64,000 nucleotides of DNA from Neptunomonas marina. Lineage in GTDB: Bacteria; Pseudomonadota; Gammaproteobacteria; Pseudomonadales; Balneatricaceae. The notes beneath the pieces are model-generated. The model was not told where the DNA came from, did not search any database, and saw only the letters and a program-made list of their open reading frames with translations. Each line of letters starts with the position of its first letter. The first letter of the stretch is position 1. Positions 28,836 through 38,693 of the stretch are shown piece by piece. The DNA lies in the NCBI RefSeq assembly GCF_004005935.1, contig NZ_SACQ01000002.1, forward strand, positions 124,001 to 188,000. Direction: 5' to 3'. The position numbers and the translations under genes are program-made.

Positions 28836-29966
28836 CTAGTCTTCAAAGAACTTTTTCACCGAGTCGAAGAAAGAATCCTTTTTAGGACTGTGTTTCTTCT
28901 GACCTTCGTCGGTGGTTTGCTGGAACTCTCGCAGCAGCTCTTTTTGTCGGCTGGTGAGGTTGACTGGCGTCTCGATCACGACACGAACCATCAAGTCCCC
29001 AGCACCGCCACCCCGCACCGGTGCAACACCTTTACCACGCAAGCGGAACAGTTTACCGGTTTGTGTTTCAGCGGGTACTTTTAACTTAACACGGCCATCT
29101 AAGGTTGGCACTTCAAGCTCACCACCCAACGCCGCATCGATAAAGCTAATTGGTACTTCACAATATAGATGGCGACCATCGCGCTCGAAAATTGCGTGTT
29201 CTCGTACGTTAACCTGCACATACAGATCACCCGCAGGACCACCATGCGTTCCCGCTTCACCTTCGCCAGACAGACGAACACGGTCTCCTGTATCCACACC
29301 CGCTGGGATCTTAACGGATAGTGTCTTGGTCTTCTCGACACGCCCTTGGCCATGACAAGCATCGCAAGGATCGCTGATAACGGTACCTTCACCACGACAC
29401 GTCGGACACGTTTGCTGCACGGCAAAGAAGCCTTGTTGCATGCGTACTTGGCCAACACCGCCACATGTGCCACACGTTTTAACACTCGTACCCGGTTTAG
29501 CACCGCTGCCATCACAGACTTCACAACCCACGAGTGTTGGTACGGTGATCTTCTTCTCGACACCACGCACCGCCTCTTCCAGAGTGAGGTCCATGGTGTA
29601 ACGCAGATCTGCACCACGCTGCACCGAGCTACGACGTCGGCCACCGCCTCCGCCGCCAAAGATATCCCCGAAAACATCGCCGAAGATATCAGAGAAGCCC
29701 TCAGCACCGCCGAAGCCACCGCCACCCATACCCGAATTGGGGTCAACGCCAGCGTGACCGTACTGGTCATACGCCGCTTTTTTCTGGGCATCCGATAAGA
29801 TTTCGTAGGCTTCATTCACCTCTTTAAACTTATCTTCGGCTTCTTGGTCGTCTGGATTACGGTCAGGGTGGTATTTCATCGCCATACGACGAAATGCTTT
29901 TTTAATGTCGCGATCACTAGCGCCGCGATCAACACCTAGTACTTCGTAATAATCTCTCTTAGACAT
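28836..29966 (-). CDS. dnaJ: Chaperone protein DnaJ
   Basis: Hsp40 co-chaperone that stimulates DnaK ATPase. 376 residues: J domain with HPD (about 33-35, [10 protein letters not shown]), Gly/Phe-rich linker ([25 protein letters not shown] region), four CxxCxGxG zinc motifs ([32 protein letters not shown]), then the C-terminal substrate-binding domain. Third gene of grpE-dnaK-dnaJ; two GC-rich hairpins separate it from dnaK. Confidence 0.98.
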   Translation of the reverse strand: MSKRDYYEVLGVDRGASDRDIKKAFRRMAMKYHPDRNPDDQEAEDKFKEVNEAYEILSDAQKKAAYDQYGHAGVDPNSGMGGGGFGGAEGFSDIFGDVFGDIFGGGGGGRRRSSVQRGADLRYTMDLTLEEAVRGVEKKITVPTLVGCEVCDGSGAKPGTSVKTCGTCGGVGQVRMQQGFFAVQQTCPTCRGEGTVISDPCDACHGQGRVEKTKTLSVKIPAGVDTGDRVRLSGEGEAGTHGGPAGDLYVQVNVREHAIFERDGRHLYCEVPISFIDAALGGELEVPTLDGRVKLKVPAETQTGKLFRLRGKGVAPVRGGGAGDLMVRVVIETPVNLTSRQKELLREFQQTTDEGQKKHSPKKDSFFDSVKKFFED

Positions 29967-29996
29967 ATATCCGGTTCTTCTTTCGTTCCGCGGCTA

Positions 29997-30043
29997 GCTC
30001 CCGCCGGGAGCCGGACACGACAACGCGGGCTAGCGCCCGCGTT
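29997..30043 (-). repeat. Two GC-rich hairpins between dnaK and dnaJ
   Basis: First hairpin GCTCCC-GCC-GGGAGC (29997-30011), second AACGCGGGC-TAGC-GCCCGCGTT (30022-30043). Neither has a T-tract, so they are better read as RNA-stability or partial-attenuation structures that would make dnaJ expression lower than dnaK, rather than full terminators (inference). Confidence 0.65.
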
Positions 30044-30079
30044 GCCACATTTCAGTAATGATAAGGGCAAGCGCGAAGC

Positions 30080-32005
30080 TTACTTCTTGTCATCCTTCAC
30101 TTCTTCAAACTCAGCATCAACTGCGTCGTCTGCTGGACCTTGCTGCTGAGCATCAGCGCCTTCAGGTGCAGCACCTTCTGCTTGAGCAGCTTCGGCGTAC
30201 ATCTTCTGAGCCAAGCCAGAAATCGCTTCAGTCAAGGCTTCAGTTTTCGCTTCGATAGCGTCTTTGTCGTCGCCTTTCAGCGCTTCTTCAAGTGCAGAGA
30301 TCGCCGCTTCAATGCTCGTTTTCTCTTCCTCTGTCGCCTTATCGCCTGCTTCTTTGAGCGTTTTCTTCGCTGAATGAACCATCGCGTCGCCTTGGTTACG
30401 CGCACTGGTTAGCTCTTCGAACTTCTTATCTGCATCAGCGTTAGCTTCAGCATCACGTACCATTTGCTCGATCTCGTCATCACTCAAACCAGAGGATGCT
30501 TTAATCACGATAGACTGCTCTTTACCTGTCGCTTTGTCTTTCGCTGATACGTTCAAGATACCGTTGGCATCCAAGTCGAATGTTACTTCGATCTGTGGCA
30601 CACCACGTGGCGCTGGCGGAATATCAGCCAAGTCGAAGCGACCCAGAGATTTGTTCTGTGATGCTTGCTTACGCTCACCTTGGACAACATGGATCGTTAC
30701 TGCGTTTTGGTTGTCATCAGCCGTAGAGAAGATCTGCGACTTCTTCGTTGGAATAGTCGTGTTCTTCTCAATAACCGGTGTTGCCACACCGCCCATCGTT
30801 TCGATACCTAGCGTTAGCGGTGTTACGTCCAATAGCAGGACATCTTTAACATCGCCAGACAGTACCGCGCCTTGAATCGCTGCACCCATCGCTACCGCTT
30901 CATCAGGGTTCACGTCACGGCGTGCTTCTTTACCGAAGAAGTCAGCAACCACTTGCTGTACCAGCGGCATACGTGTTTGGCCGCCCACAAGAATCACTTC
31001 ATCAACTTCCGATGTGCTCAAGCCCGCATCTTGCAACGCAGTACGGCAAGGGTTGATAGAGTTAGTTACCAAATCTTCAACCAAAGATTCCAGCTTCGCA
31101 CGTGTCACTTTAACGTTAAGGTGCTTAGGACCTGTCGCATCGGCAGTGATGTAAGGCAGGTTAACGTCAGTCGACTGAGCAGAAGACAGCTCAACTTTTG
31201 CTTTCTCTGCGGCTTCTTTCAAACGCTGTAGTGCCAGTGGATCATTGTGCAGATCGATACCAGACTCTTTCTTAAACTCAGCTGCCAAGTATTCAATCAA
31301 GCGCAGGTCGAAGTCTTCACCACCTAAGAAAGTATCGCCGTTAGTCGCCAATACTTCGAACTGGTGCTCACCGTCAACTTCTGCAATTTCGATGATGGAG
31401 ATATCGAATGTACCACCACCTAGGTCATACACAGCGATTGTTTTGTCGCCAGACGACTTATCCATACCGTAAGCCAATGCCGCAGCTGTTGGCTCGTTGA
31501 TGATACGCTTAACATCTAGACCCGCGATTTTACCGGCATCTTTAGTTGCTTGACGCTGCGCATCGTTAAAGTAAGCAGGTACGGTGATAACCGCTTCTGA
31601 TACAGACTCACCCAAGTAATCTTCCGCTGTCTTCTTCATCTTCTTCAGAATTTCAGCAGATACCTGCGGTGCAGCCATCTTCTGGCCTTTAACTTCTACC
31701 CAAGCATCGCCATTGTCTGCTTCGATAATTTTGTACGGCACCATTGTGATGTCTTTTTGCACGACATCGTCTTTAAAACGACGACCGATCAGACGCTTGA
31801 TCGCAAACAGCGTATTGTCTGGGTTTGTTACCGCCTGACGTTTTGCCGGTTGACCCACCAATACTTCGCCATCATCTGCATAACCGATTACAGATGGAGT
31901 TGTGCGATCGCCTTCTGCGTTCTCAATAACGCGTGCTTTTTCGCCTTCCAATACCGCGACACAAGAGTTCGTTGTGCCAAGGTCGATACCAATAATTTTA
32001 CCCAT
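30080..32005 (-). CDS. dnaK: Chaperone protein DnaK (Hsp70)
   Basis: 641 residues. The ATPase domain begins [18 protein letters not shown] and includes [30 protein letters not shown] and [10 protein letters not shown]. The substrate-binding domain follows the linker [19 protein letters not shown], then the helical lid and an acidic tail ending [10 protein letters not shown], the conserved co-chaperone-interacting terminus. Second gene of the heat-shock unit; a weaker heat-shock-like promoter may lie in the grpE-dnaK gap. Confidence 0.99.
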   Translation of the reverse strand: MGKIIGIDLGTTNSCVAVLEGEKARVIENAEGDRTTPSVIGYADDGEVLVGQPAKRQAVTNPDNTLFAIKRLIGRRFKDDVVQKDITMVPYKIIEADNGDAWVEVKGQKMAAPQVSAEILKKMKKTAEDYLGESVSEAVITVPAYFNDAQRQATKDAGKIAGLDVKRIINEPTAAALAYGMDKSSGDKTIAVYDLGGGTFDISIIEIAEVDGEHQFEVLATNGDTFLGGEDFDLRLIEYLAAEFKKESGIDLHNDPLALQRLKEAAEKAKVELSSAQSTDVNLPYITADATGPKHLNVKVTRAKLESLVEDLVTNSINPCRTALQDAGLSTSEVDEVILVGGQTRMPLVQQVVADFFGKEARRDVNPDEAVAMGAAIQGAVLSGDVKDVLLLDVTPLTLGIETMGGVATPVIEKNTTIPTKKSQIFSTADDNQNAVTIHVVQGERKQASQNKSLGRFDLADIPPAPRGVPQIEVTFDLDANGILNVSAKDKATGKEQSIVIKASSGLSDDEIEQMVRDAEANADADKKFEELTSARNQGDAMVHSAKKTLKEAGDKATEEEKTSIEAAISALEEALKGDDKDAIEAKTEALTEAISGLAQKMYAEAAQAEGAAPEGADAQQQGPADDAVDAEFEEVKDDKK

Positions 32006-32075
32006 GCCTGTCTACTCCGATATTTGTTACCCGTTCGGACGGGCTAAAAATCTGTTTTTTAACTACTTGCCTTGT

Positions 32076-32103
32076 TAATGGCTGCATGTTTTGCAATTTC
32101 AAG
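32076..32103 (-). promoter_or_regulatory. Possible second sigma-32 promoter upstream of dnaK
   Basis: Minus strand shows a perfect heat-shock -35 CTTGAAA (32103-32097), a 13-base spacer and a poor -10 (AGCCATTA against CCCCATNT). It is 70 bp before the dnaK start. The weak -10 makes it only a candidate. Confidence 0.35.
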
Positions 32104-32121
32104 GCTTTTAATAAGGTTTTT

Positions 32122-32700
32122 TTAACCTTTAGCGACCATAACCATCGCAGGGCGCATTAAGCGGCCGCTCAAGCTATAACCCTTCTGCATAACCGCTACG
32201 ACCGTATTCGGCTCTGCATCCGGCGTTTCCACCATCGACATCGCTTGGTGCAGCGCTGGATCAAAGGCTTCACCTTGCGGATCGATCTGCTCAATATCGA
32301 ACTTTGCAAGGCCGCTCAAGAACATCGACAACGTCATCTCAACGCCTTCTCGGATGGCCTTTGTTGCCTCTTCATCGCCGCACGACTCAATGGCACGCTC
32401 AAGGTTATCCACGATTGGCAGCATCTCATTAGCAAACTTTTCCAGACCAAACTTATGCGCCTTCTCAACGTCTTGCTCTGCACGGCGACGTACATTTTGC
32501 AGCTCTGCTGCGGCACGCAACGCTTGATCTTTTAGCTGTGCAACCTCGTCCTGTGCTGCGGCAAGTTCTGCTTCGAGCCCGGCTTCGTCCTCTGTCTCAA
32601 CAGACTCATCTAAGATCTCTTCCTGGGGTGCGGCCTCAACCTGATTTGCTTCTGCCTCAGGTGATTCAACCTGTTCGTTTTGAGTTTGTTCAGATGACAT
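32122..32700 (-). CDS. grpE: Nucleotide exchange factor GrpE
   Basis: 192 residues from the ATG at 32700 ([10 protein letters not shown]), with GGGAGA at suitable spacing; the longer frame to 32727 adds nine residues without support. Acidic N-terminus, a long coiled coil (about 50-110, [30 protein letters not shown] broken here), then the C-terminal beta domain with [15 protein letters not shown] and [19 protein letters not shown]. It releases ADP from DnaK. First gene of grpE-dnaK-dnaJ, behind a clear sigma-32 promoter. Confidence 0.97.
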   Translation of the reverse strand: MSSEQTQNEQVESPEAEANQVEAAPQEEILDESVETEDEAGLEAELAAAQDEVAQLKDQALRAAAELQNVRRRAEQDVEKAHKFGLEKFANEMLPIVDNLERAIESCGDEEATKAIREGVEMTLSMFLSGLAKFDIEQIDPQGEAFDPALHQAMSMVETPDAEPNTVVAVMQKGYSLSGRLMRPAMVMVAKG

Positions 32701-32749
32701 CGAGATATCTCCCATTAACGCTGCCAAAAATAAAAAATAACTGCTTGGT

Positions 32750-32778
32750 AAATGGGGATATAGAGATGGCTATTCAAC
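32750..32778 (-). promoter_or_regulatory. Sigma-32 (heat-shock) promoter of grpE-dnaK-dnaJ
   Basis: Minus strand: -35 GTTGAAT (32778-32772), 14-base spacer, -10 CCCCATTT (32757-32750). This closely fits the RpoH consensus CTTGAA-N13-17-CCCCATNT and lies about 50 bp before the grpE ATG. Confidence 0.85.
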
Positions 32779-32857
32779 CCCTGCGAAGGCGATTTTTTTA
32801 ATTTATTCGACCACGAATTGATTGCATCGCGTACAGAAATAACCTATACATAAAACA

Positions 32858-32873
32858 CTGTATAAAAACACAG
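32858..32873. promoter_or_regulatory. LexA (SOS) box upstream of recN
   Basis: CTGTATAAAAACACAG, i.e. CTG-N10-CAG with an A/T-rich core, ending 14 bases before the recN ATG at 32888. recN is a classic SOS gene, which supports the call. Confidence 0.85.
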
Positions 32874-32887
32874 ATATGGGCTTGCAT

Positions 32888-34546
32888 ATGTTAACTCAGC
32901 TGACCATCCGCAATTACGCCATCGTTGAATCGCTAGACCTTGAACTTAGCCAAGGTATGACCGCCATTAGTGGTGAAACCGGTGCCGGCAAATCGATCAT
33001 GCTCGATGCGCTAGGGCTGACGCTGGGCGATCGCGCCGATAGTGGCAGCGTAAGGCAAGGCGCCGAACGCGCTGAGATTATTGCCAGCTTTGATATCTCA
33101 GCGTTGCCAAGCGCCCATCAGTGGTTAACAGAACAAGAGCTAGATCTAGATGGAGACTGTATTGTCCGCCGCGTGATCACCAAAGAGGGTCGCTCTCGCG
33201 GTTACATCAACGGCCAACCTAGCCCACTTAGCAGTCTTAAAGAGCTAGGAGAACACCTGATCGCGATTCATGGGCAGCACGAACATCAGCGCCTGATGAA
33301 GAAAGAGCACCATCGCGAGCTGCTCGACCAGTTCGCGCAACAACAGGCTTTGGCCTCTAAAGTGCGCCAACTATACACCCAATGGCATGAGCAAAAGCAG
33401 CACCTTGAACGCTTGCAAACACTTGATGATGAAGCACAAGCGCGCGTACAACTGCTGAGCTATCAAGTTGAGGAGCTCAACCAACTTGCACTAGGCGATG
33501 ACGAGCTGAGCACACTCGAGGTGGAACACCAAGAACTGAACCAAGCGGGGCAGATTTTGCAAAATGGCCATCATGCACTATCGCTTACAGCCGATGGTGA
33601 GCAAGACAACTGCTATCAGTTATTGCATCAAGCGATTCATCAGCTCATCGAGCTTCCTAAAGGCTCAGCGACAGAACAAGTTATTGACCTACTCAGTAGC
33701 GCTCAAATTCAGATCGAAGAAGCCAATCAGGAGCTACGCCACTACCTAGACCGCGTCGATATTAACCCAGCTCGGCTCACCGAAGTTGAAGAGCGCCTAT
33801 CAAGCATCTACGAGATGGCACGTAAACACCGCGTATCCGCCAAAGAGCTCCCTGGGCTGCATACTCAGTTAGCCGAGGAGCTAGCATCACTTAATAGCTC
33901 AGATGAGGCAATTGCATCACTAGAAGCCGAGGTTAAAGCGCACTTTGAGCGCTACAAGCAACATGCCGATAAGCTCAGCAAAGCACGCCAAAAAGCTGCC
34001 AAAAAGCTCAATACTCTGATCGATACAGAACTCAGCGAACTGGGTATGCCTGCGGCTTCATTCATCGCCACACTGAATGAAACCGCCAAACCAACGCCTT
34101 ATGGTTTAGAGGAGATTGAGTTTTTAATCGCTACCAACCGAGGTCAACCCGCACGCGCTTTAGGCAAGATCGCATCAGGTGGCGAATTGTCCCGTATCAG
34201 CCTTGCAATACAAGTTATTACCGCTCAAACAGCAACCACACCAACACTCATTTTTGACGAGGTGGATGTGGGTATCGGCGGAGCCATTGCCGAAGTGGTA
34301 GGCCAGAAATTACGCCAACTTGGCGAACGCTCACAAGTGATGTGCGTAACGCACCAACCACAGGTGGCCTCACAAGGGCATCAGCATCTTTTCGTTAGCA
34401 AGAAAGCCAGCCGCTCTAATACTCAAACTCAGATAAATGCGTTGCAACAGAAGGATCGAATTGAAGAGATCGCCCGCATGTTAGGCGGGATTGATGTGAC
34501 ACAGCGCTCCAGAGAGCATGCAAGAGAAATGCTAGGGTTAGGCTAG
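32888..34546 (+). CDS. recN: DNA repair protein RecN
   Basis: SMC-like ATPase of double-strand-break repair. 552 residues from the ATG at 32888 (MLTQLTIRNYAIVESLDLEL), the family N-terminus; an ATG 12 bases upstream lies almost in the LexA box. Walker A GETGAGKS (about residue 29-36), two coiled-coil halves, signature ASGGELSRISLAIQ, Walker B TLIFDEVDVGIGG and VTHQPQVASQGH are visible. Regulated by LexA from the box just upstream; divergent from grpE. Confidence 0.97.
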   Translation: MLTQLTIRNYAIVESLDLELSQGMTAISGETGAGKSIMLDALGLTLGDRADSGSVRQGAERAEIIASFDISALPSAHQWLTEQELDLDGDCIVRRVITKEGRSRGYINGQPSPLSSLKELGEHLIAIHGQHEHQRLMKKEHHRELLDQFAQQQALASKVRQLYTQWHEQKQHLERLQTLDDEAQARVQLLSYQVEELNQLALGDDELSTLEVEHQELNQAGQILQNGHHALSLTADGEQDNCYQLLHQAIHQLIELPKGSATEQVIDLLSSAQIQIEEANQELRHYLDRVDINPARLTEVEERLSSIYEMARKHRVSAKELPGLHTQLAEELASLNSSDEAIASLEAEVKAHFERYKQHADKLSKARQKAAKKLNTLIDTELSELGMPAASFIATLNETAKPTPYGLEEIEFLIATNRGQPARALGKIASGGELSRISLAIQVITAQTATTPTLIFDEVDVGIGGAIAEVVGQKLRQLGERSQVMCVTHQPQVASQGHQHLFVSKKASRSNTQTQINALQQKDRIEEIARMLGGIDVTQRSREHAREMLGLG

Positions 34547-34591
34547 AGCCGGTACGCACGCGGCTTAACACCGGGCGTACCAAAGCGCGAA

Positions 34592-35011
34592 TTACTTATC
34601 AGTCCCTTTGTATTCGCCGTATAGATAGATCGTACGATCGGTAATCTCAAAGCCCATCGTCTCTGCGATTTCTGTAAGCAGTTCGTTCAAGCGCGGATCG
34701 TTAAACTCTTTCACAACGCCAGACTTAACGCAGACCATATGGTCGTGGTGTTCATCACGAGCTAGCTCAAATACCGAGTGGCCGCCTTCAAAGTGGTGAC
34801 GCGATACTAAGCCAGCGCCTTCAAATTGAGTAAGGACACGGTAAACCGTTGCCAAGCCGACATCTTCACCCATCTCCATAAGGAGTTTGTAGATATCCTC
34901 TGCGCTAAAGTGATCTCCCTCACTTGCCTGCTCCAGAATCTGATAAATCTTAACGCGCGGCAGCGTAACCTTGAGGCCAGCCTTTCTTAACTCTTGATTT
35001 TCGAGGGACAT
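34592..35011 (-). CDS. fur: Ferric uptake regulator Fur
   Basis: 139 residues. Winged-helix DNA-binding domain (LPRVKIYQILEQ, EDVGLATVYRVLTQFEGAGLV), then the metal-binding dimerisation domain with HHFEGGHSVFELARDEHHDHMVC. The usual CxxC pair is reduced to C94-x-x-S97 (MVCVKSG), similar to Pseudomonas Fur which also lacks the structural zinc cysteines. It represses iron-uptake genes with Fe(II). Divergent from bamE; the 82 bp between them contain an AT-rich, only partly Fur-box-like stretch near 35055-35072. Confidence 0.96.
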   Translation of the reverse strand: MSLENQELRKAGLKVTLPRVKIYQILEQASEGDHFSAEDIYKLLMEMGEDVGLATVYRVLTQFEGAGLVSRHHFEGGHSVFELARDEHHDHMVCVKSGVVKEFNDPRLNELLTEIAETMGFEITDRTIYLYGEYKGTDK

Positions 35012-35093
35012 GATCTTTTCTCTATTGATTCCAACAAGTGAATGTTAGACTCTAATTATCGTTATTTACACCACAAAGTGAAGCCAAATAAAG

Positions 35094-35423
35094 ATGCGAA
35101 AGGTTCTTATCAGTATTATCGCGGCTACAGTGATCTCGGGATGCTCTGAATTTCCGGGCGTCTACAAGATAGACATTCCACAGGGCAACATCGTAACACA
35201 AGAAATGGTTGATCAACTGCGCCCCGGCATGAACCATAACCAAGTGCGCTACGTCCTTGGTACACCGTTAATCACCGATACTTTCCACGATGGCCGCTGG
35301 GACTACATCTACACAATCAAGAAAGGTAACGGTGATTACTCCCGCGAGCGCTTCTCGGTATTTTTTGAACAAGGCAAACTGGTCAAGGTGTCTGGCGACT
35401 ATCGCCCATCGCCAAGTAACTAA
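35094..35423 (+). CDS. bamE: Outer membrane assembly lipoprotein BamE
   Basis: 109 residues. A lipoprotein signal peptide ends in the lipobox VISGC, so the mature protein starts at Cys18. The SmpA/OmlA domain is clear: LRPGMNHNQVRYVLGTPLITDTFHDGRWDYIYT. It is a subunit of the BAM complex that inserts beta-barrel proteins. Divergent from fur, a conserved arrangement in Pseudomonas relatives. Confidence 0.96.
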   Translation: MRKVLISIIAATVISGCSEFPGVYKIDIPQGNIVTQEMVDQLRPGMNHNQVRYVLGTPLITDTFHDGRWDYIYTIKKGNGDYSRERFSVFFEQGKLVKVSGDYRPSPSN

Positions 35424-35480
35424 ACCTTTGCAGCCCCACGAATGCGGCACTTAGCTGCATGAAAACGTTCGTGCGGAGCG

Positions 35481-35795
35481 TTATCCTTGCTCCGCCTCTT
35501 TCTTCGCTTTCATCTTCGCAGCACGGCGCGCGCGCGCCTCTTTCGGATCCGCAATCAGCGGGCGATAGATCTCTACCCGCTGCCCTGCTTTAAGCACTTG
35601 ATCCCGCGGGTTTCTTACCGCTTTACCAAAAACGCCCATCGGATCGGTATCAGGGTTGATTTGAGGAAATTCGTTCGTAATACCTGAAGCGATCACCGCA
35701 TCATAAACTGAGCAGCCCTCTTCAACTCGCACGGCGATAATCTTTTGCTTATCGGGTAGGGCGTAAGCTACCTCAACGGTTATTGGATTATCCAT
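35481..35795 (-). CDS. rnfH: RnfH/UPF0125 family ubiquitin-like protein
   Basis: 104 residues from ATG 35795 (MDNPITVEVAYALPDKQ), aligned with E. coli RnfH. Earlier in-frame starts exist at 35804 and 35825, and none has a strong ribosome-binding site. Beta-grasp fold; conserved GQRVEIYRPLIADPKEARARRA. Function unknown despite the rnf-linked name. It overlaps the end of ratA by eight bases, so the ratA-rnfH pair is translationally coupled. The lysine/arginine-rich tail is typical. Confidence 0.92.
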   Translation of the reverse strand: MDNPITVEVAYALPDKQKIIAVRVEEGCSVYDAVIASGITNEFPQINPDTDPMGVFGKAVRNPRDQVLKAGQRVEIYRPLIADPKEARARRAAKMKAKKEAEQG

Positions 35796-36219
35796 AAACT
35801 TCATCTGCTCGCTGTACAAAGGCATCCACCATTGTCGTGGCCACCTGATTAAAGACTTTACTCATCGCCATGCCGGTAAGCTTGTTGGCAAACTCAAAGC
35901 CCAAGCTCAAACTCACTTTACAGGCTTCATCGCTTAGAGGCTCAAACGTCCATACACCCGATAAACGGGAAAACGGGCCTTCTAATAGTTCGATTTCGAT
36001 ACGCTCAGGACGCTGCAAAGCGTTCCGTGTCGAAAAACTGTACCTCAGCCCCGCCTTGGCAAGATGCAGCGTTGCCTCCATCTTGTGATCATCGGCAAAC
36101 AATAGGTCTGTCGATTCACACCAAGGCAGAAATGCCGGGTACGCCTTCACATCGTTCACGATATCGAACATTTGCTGCGCACTGTGAAGAACCAATGCGC
36201 TGCGATCAACTTGAGTCAT
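35788..36219 (-). CDS. ratA: RatA-type START/coenzyme Q-binding protein
   Basis: 143 residues of the polyketide cyclase/START family (VDRSALVLHSAQQMFDIVNDVKAYPAFLPWC, SGVWTFEPL, SKVFNQVATTMVDAF). In E. coli this gene was described as toxin RatA, but the family is homologous to yeast Coq10, a ubiquinone-binding chaperone, which is the more general role. Partner rnfH follows immediately. Divergence from smpB is interrupted here by a sodium symporter gene. Confidence 0.92.
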   Translation of the reverse strand: MTQVDRSALVLHSAQQMFDIVNDVKAYPAFLPWCESTDLLFADDHKMEATLHLAKAGLRYSFSTRNALQRPERIEIELLEGPFSRLSGVWTFEPLSDEACKVSLSLGFEFANKLTGMAMSKVFNQVATTMVDAFVQRADEVYG

Positions 36220-36233
36220 GCTTAACTTCCGCT

Positions 36234-37601
36234 CTAGATTGCGAACTTATTGTACAAATTTACAACGAAGATTGCTGCAACCGCGACCGGGGCGACAAAC
36301 CTAATCGCTAAATACCAAGCATGAAATAGCCACGGCTTGGATAATGACAACTCCTCTTCGAGGGCTACGCGCTTCATACGCCAGCCAGCGAAAAGGCAGA
36401 TCATCAACCCTCCTAAGGGCAACATAATGTTCGCGGTGGCGAAGTCCATTAAGTCAAAGAGCGTCATCCCCGCAACGGTCATATCTGAGATTTCGTTGAA
36501 AGAACCTAAACAAGCGATACCAAGCAGCCAGACAAGCAAACCGAGCATCATACATGCACTAGCTCGCGATATCGGAAACTTCTCCACCAACCAAGCGACT
36601 GCAGGCTCCATCAGCGAGATTGCGGAGGTCCAAGCCGCCACACCGATCAGCAGAAAGAACAAAAACCCAAAGATTTGGCCGCCAAGCATCTGCCCAAACG
36701 CCACCGGTAGTGTAATAAACATCAAGCCTGGGCCTGCACCGGGGTCCAGATCATTCGCAAATACGATCGGAAATATCGCTAAACCGGCAACCAGAGCCAC
36801 CAACGTATCCAGCGCTGCAATCATTAAAACCGTGCTACCAATACTGGCTTTACTCGGCATGTAGGAGCCGTATGCCATGATCGCGCCCATCCCCAACGAC
36901 AACGTAAAGAATGCATGGCCAAGAGCGACTAAAATAGCCTCCATCGTTAGCTTGGAAAGATCAAAAGCAAACAGGAATTCAACGCCTTGCATGAATGCCC
37001 CGGTTGTCATCGCGTAGACCAACAAGACAAATAACAAGACGAACAGCGCAGGCATCATCACTCGCGTAGCACGCTCTAGCCCTTTACTCACGCCGCCCGC
37101 GACAACAACCAAAACCATGACAACAAAGATCGAGTGCCACATTAACAGCACTTTAGGGTCAGCCAATAAGGCTTCGAACTGGCGCGACGCCATGGCGCTA
37201 CCAATGTCGATATAATCGCCCCGCACCATGCCGGCAATGTAGTGGAGCACCCAACCTGCCACAACCGAATAGAAGGAGAAGATCATCACCCCGGCTAGTG
37301 CACCAACCCAGCCCACTGCGGACCAACGCGGACTACGCCCAGACTCAACGGCGACATCTTTCATCGAATTGATCGGACTGTGGCGACCTCGACGCCCGAT
37401 CAGCACTTCAGAGATCATGATCGGCACGCCTACCAGCAAGATACATACAAGATAAACGAGCACAAACGCACCACCGCCGTTTTCACCCGTGATGTAAGGA
37501 AATTTCCAGATATTACCCAGTCCAACTGCCGACCCTGTCGCCGCTAATACGAAAATCCAACGGCTCGTCCAAGATCCATGCATGGATAACTTTTCTTGCA
37601 T
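36234..37601 (-). CDS. Sodium-dependent transporter, NSS/SNF family
   Basis: 455 residues from ATG 37601 with AGAGAG upstream. About 12 helices. The family signature is at the start: WIFVLAATGSAVGLGNIWKFPY and ENGGGAFVLVYL, where the unwound helix 1 binds sodium and substrate. LeuT-fold importer of amino acids or related amines driven by sodium; substrate not predictable. It sits between ratA (15 bp away, same strand) and smpB (divergent). Confidence 0.92.
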   Translation of the reverse strand: MQEKLSMHGSWTSRWIFVLAATGSAVGLGNIWKFPYITGENGGGAFVLVYLVCILLVGVPIMISEVLIGRRGRHSPINSMKDVAVESGRSPRWSAVGWVGALAGVMIFSFYSVVAGWVLHYIAGMVRGDYIDIGSAMASRQFEALLADPKVLLMWHSIFVVMVLVVVAGGVSKGLERATRVMMPALFVLLFVLLVYAMTTGAFMQGVEFLFAFDLSKLTMEAILVALGHAFFTLSLGMGAIMAYGSYMPSKASIGSTVLMIAALDTLVALVAGLAIFPIVFANDLDPGAGPGLMFITLPVAFGQMLGGQIFGFLFFLLIGVAAWTSAISLMEPAVAWLVEKFPISRASACMMLGLLVWLLGIACLGSFNEISDMTVAGMTLFDLMDFATANIMLPLGGLMICLFAGWRMKRVALEEELSLSKPWLFHAWYLAIRFVAPVAVAAIFVVNLYNKFAI

Positions 37602-37788
37602 AACTGCTCTCTTAACACTCAAGTTCGCTGTAAAGCACGGCATTGTTCACACATTTCATAGCGCTGACAACGTCATAGCTCAGATTTTTCGTAAAGTTTT
37701 AATCACATCGCATTTACCGCAACAGAATGTGCCACACCAACGAACAATGCTTGTTTGCAATGGTCAGCCATCGCTATAATCCGTCGCT

Positions 37789-38265
37789 ATGGCTAAAAAG
37801 AAAAAAGCACAGAATAACAGCAGTACTATCTGCCAAAACAAACGCGCGCGTTTCGAATATCATATTGAAGAGAAGATCGAAGCGGGGCTATCGTTATCCG
37901 GTTGGGAAGTTAAGAGCCTTCGAGAGGGCCGTGCTCAGCTTGTGGACTCCTATGTCTTAATCAAGGATGGTGAAGCTTGGCTAGTCGGCGCGAACATCAC
38001 CCCGCTAACACAGGCCTGTACTCACTTTGTAACAGAGCCGCGCCGGGATCGAAAGCTCCTACTGCACAAGCGCCAAATCGAACGCCTCACCGCCGAGACC
38101 GAAGCGAAAGGTTACACATGTGTGGCGCTCTCTCTGTATTGGAAGCAAGGCCGCATCAAATGCGAGATAGCGCTTGTGAAAGGTAAGAAGCTCCATGATA
38201 AACGCGAGACTGAAAAAGAGCGCGACTGGAACCGCCAAAAGCAACGTGTGATGGCCGCTCATTAA
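37789..38265 (+). CDS. smpB: SsrA-binding protein SmpB
   Basis: 158 residues, normal length. Begins MAKKKKAQ; contains [43 protein letters not shown], and the basic C-terminal tail [17 protein letters not shown] that enters the decoding site. Partner of tmRNA in trans-translation; its gene lies 62 bp upstream of ssrA on the same strand. Confidence 0.98.
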   Translation: MAKKKKAQNNSSTICQNKRARFEYHIEEKIEAGLSLSGWEVKSLREGRAQLVDSYVLIKDGEAWLVGANITPLTQACTHFVTEPRRDRKLLLHKRQIERLTAETEAKGYTCVALSLYWKQGRIKCEIALVKGKKLHDKRETEKERDWNRQKQRVMAAH

Positions 38266-38327
38266 TCTATATTTCGCTTAAAGCCTTTTAATTTCAGGTA
38301 ATAAGCCGCATACTATTGGGCTACTTG

Positions 38328-38684
38328 GGGGGTGACTTGGCTTCGACGCCGGTTACAAAACCTTAGGTGCATGTCGTGAGTGTAGTGAATCACGTAAATC
38401 CATTACTACACAGTTATAGTTGCTAACGACGATAACTACGCACTAGCAGCATAAGTCTGCTACGCCGCACTCAGAGGTGCCTATAACTCAGAGGTTCGCG
38501 GTGTCATATGAGATGGGATCGCCCGGAAGCTTCGCCTTAAGCTGAACGGTTAAAACTAAAAAGGCTCGCCCTATACGCCCTGACCCTCGGGCCGTTATGG
38601 GTTAACTCAATAGAGGTGTCTAAGCATGTAGATCTTAGGGCAGCGGATTGGCGGACGCGGGTTCGAAACCCGCCACCTCCACCA
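38328..38684 (+). ncRNA. ssrA: Transfer-messenger RNA (tmRNA)
   Basis: 357 nt. The 5' end GGGGGTGACTTGGCTTCGACG and 3' end GGGTTCGAAACCC...CCACCTCCACCA form the tRNA-like domain; the acceptor stem pairs GGGGGTG with CACCTCC with one G-T wobble. The tag reading frame is at 38422-38454: GCT AAC GAC GAT AAC TAC then GCA CTA GCA GCA TAA, giving ANDDNYALAA, the Pseudomonas-type tag. CCA is encoded. A TACTAT -10-like element lies about 12 nt before the 5' end. No integrase or island is attached downstream. Confidence 0.98.
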
Positions 38685-38693
38685 TCTTTTTAT

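Noticed and set aside
35050-35075. Fur box between fur and bamE
   Set aside because: The stretch is AT-rich and partly similar to ATAATNATTAT, but the 19-bp palindrome is not complete enough to call.
35788-36219. RatA as a toxin
   Set aside because: The family is mainly Coq10-like ubiquinone binding; nothing here indicates a toxin-antitoxin pair, and rnfH next to it is not an established antitoxin.
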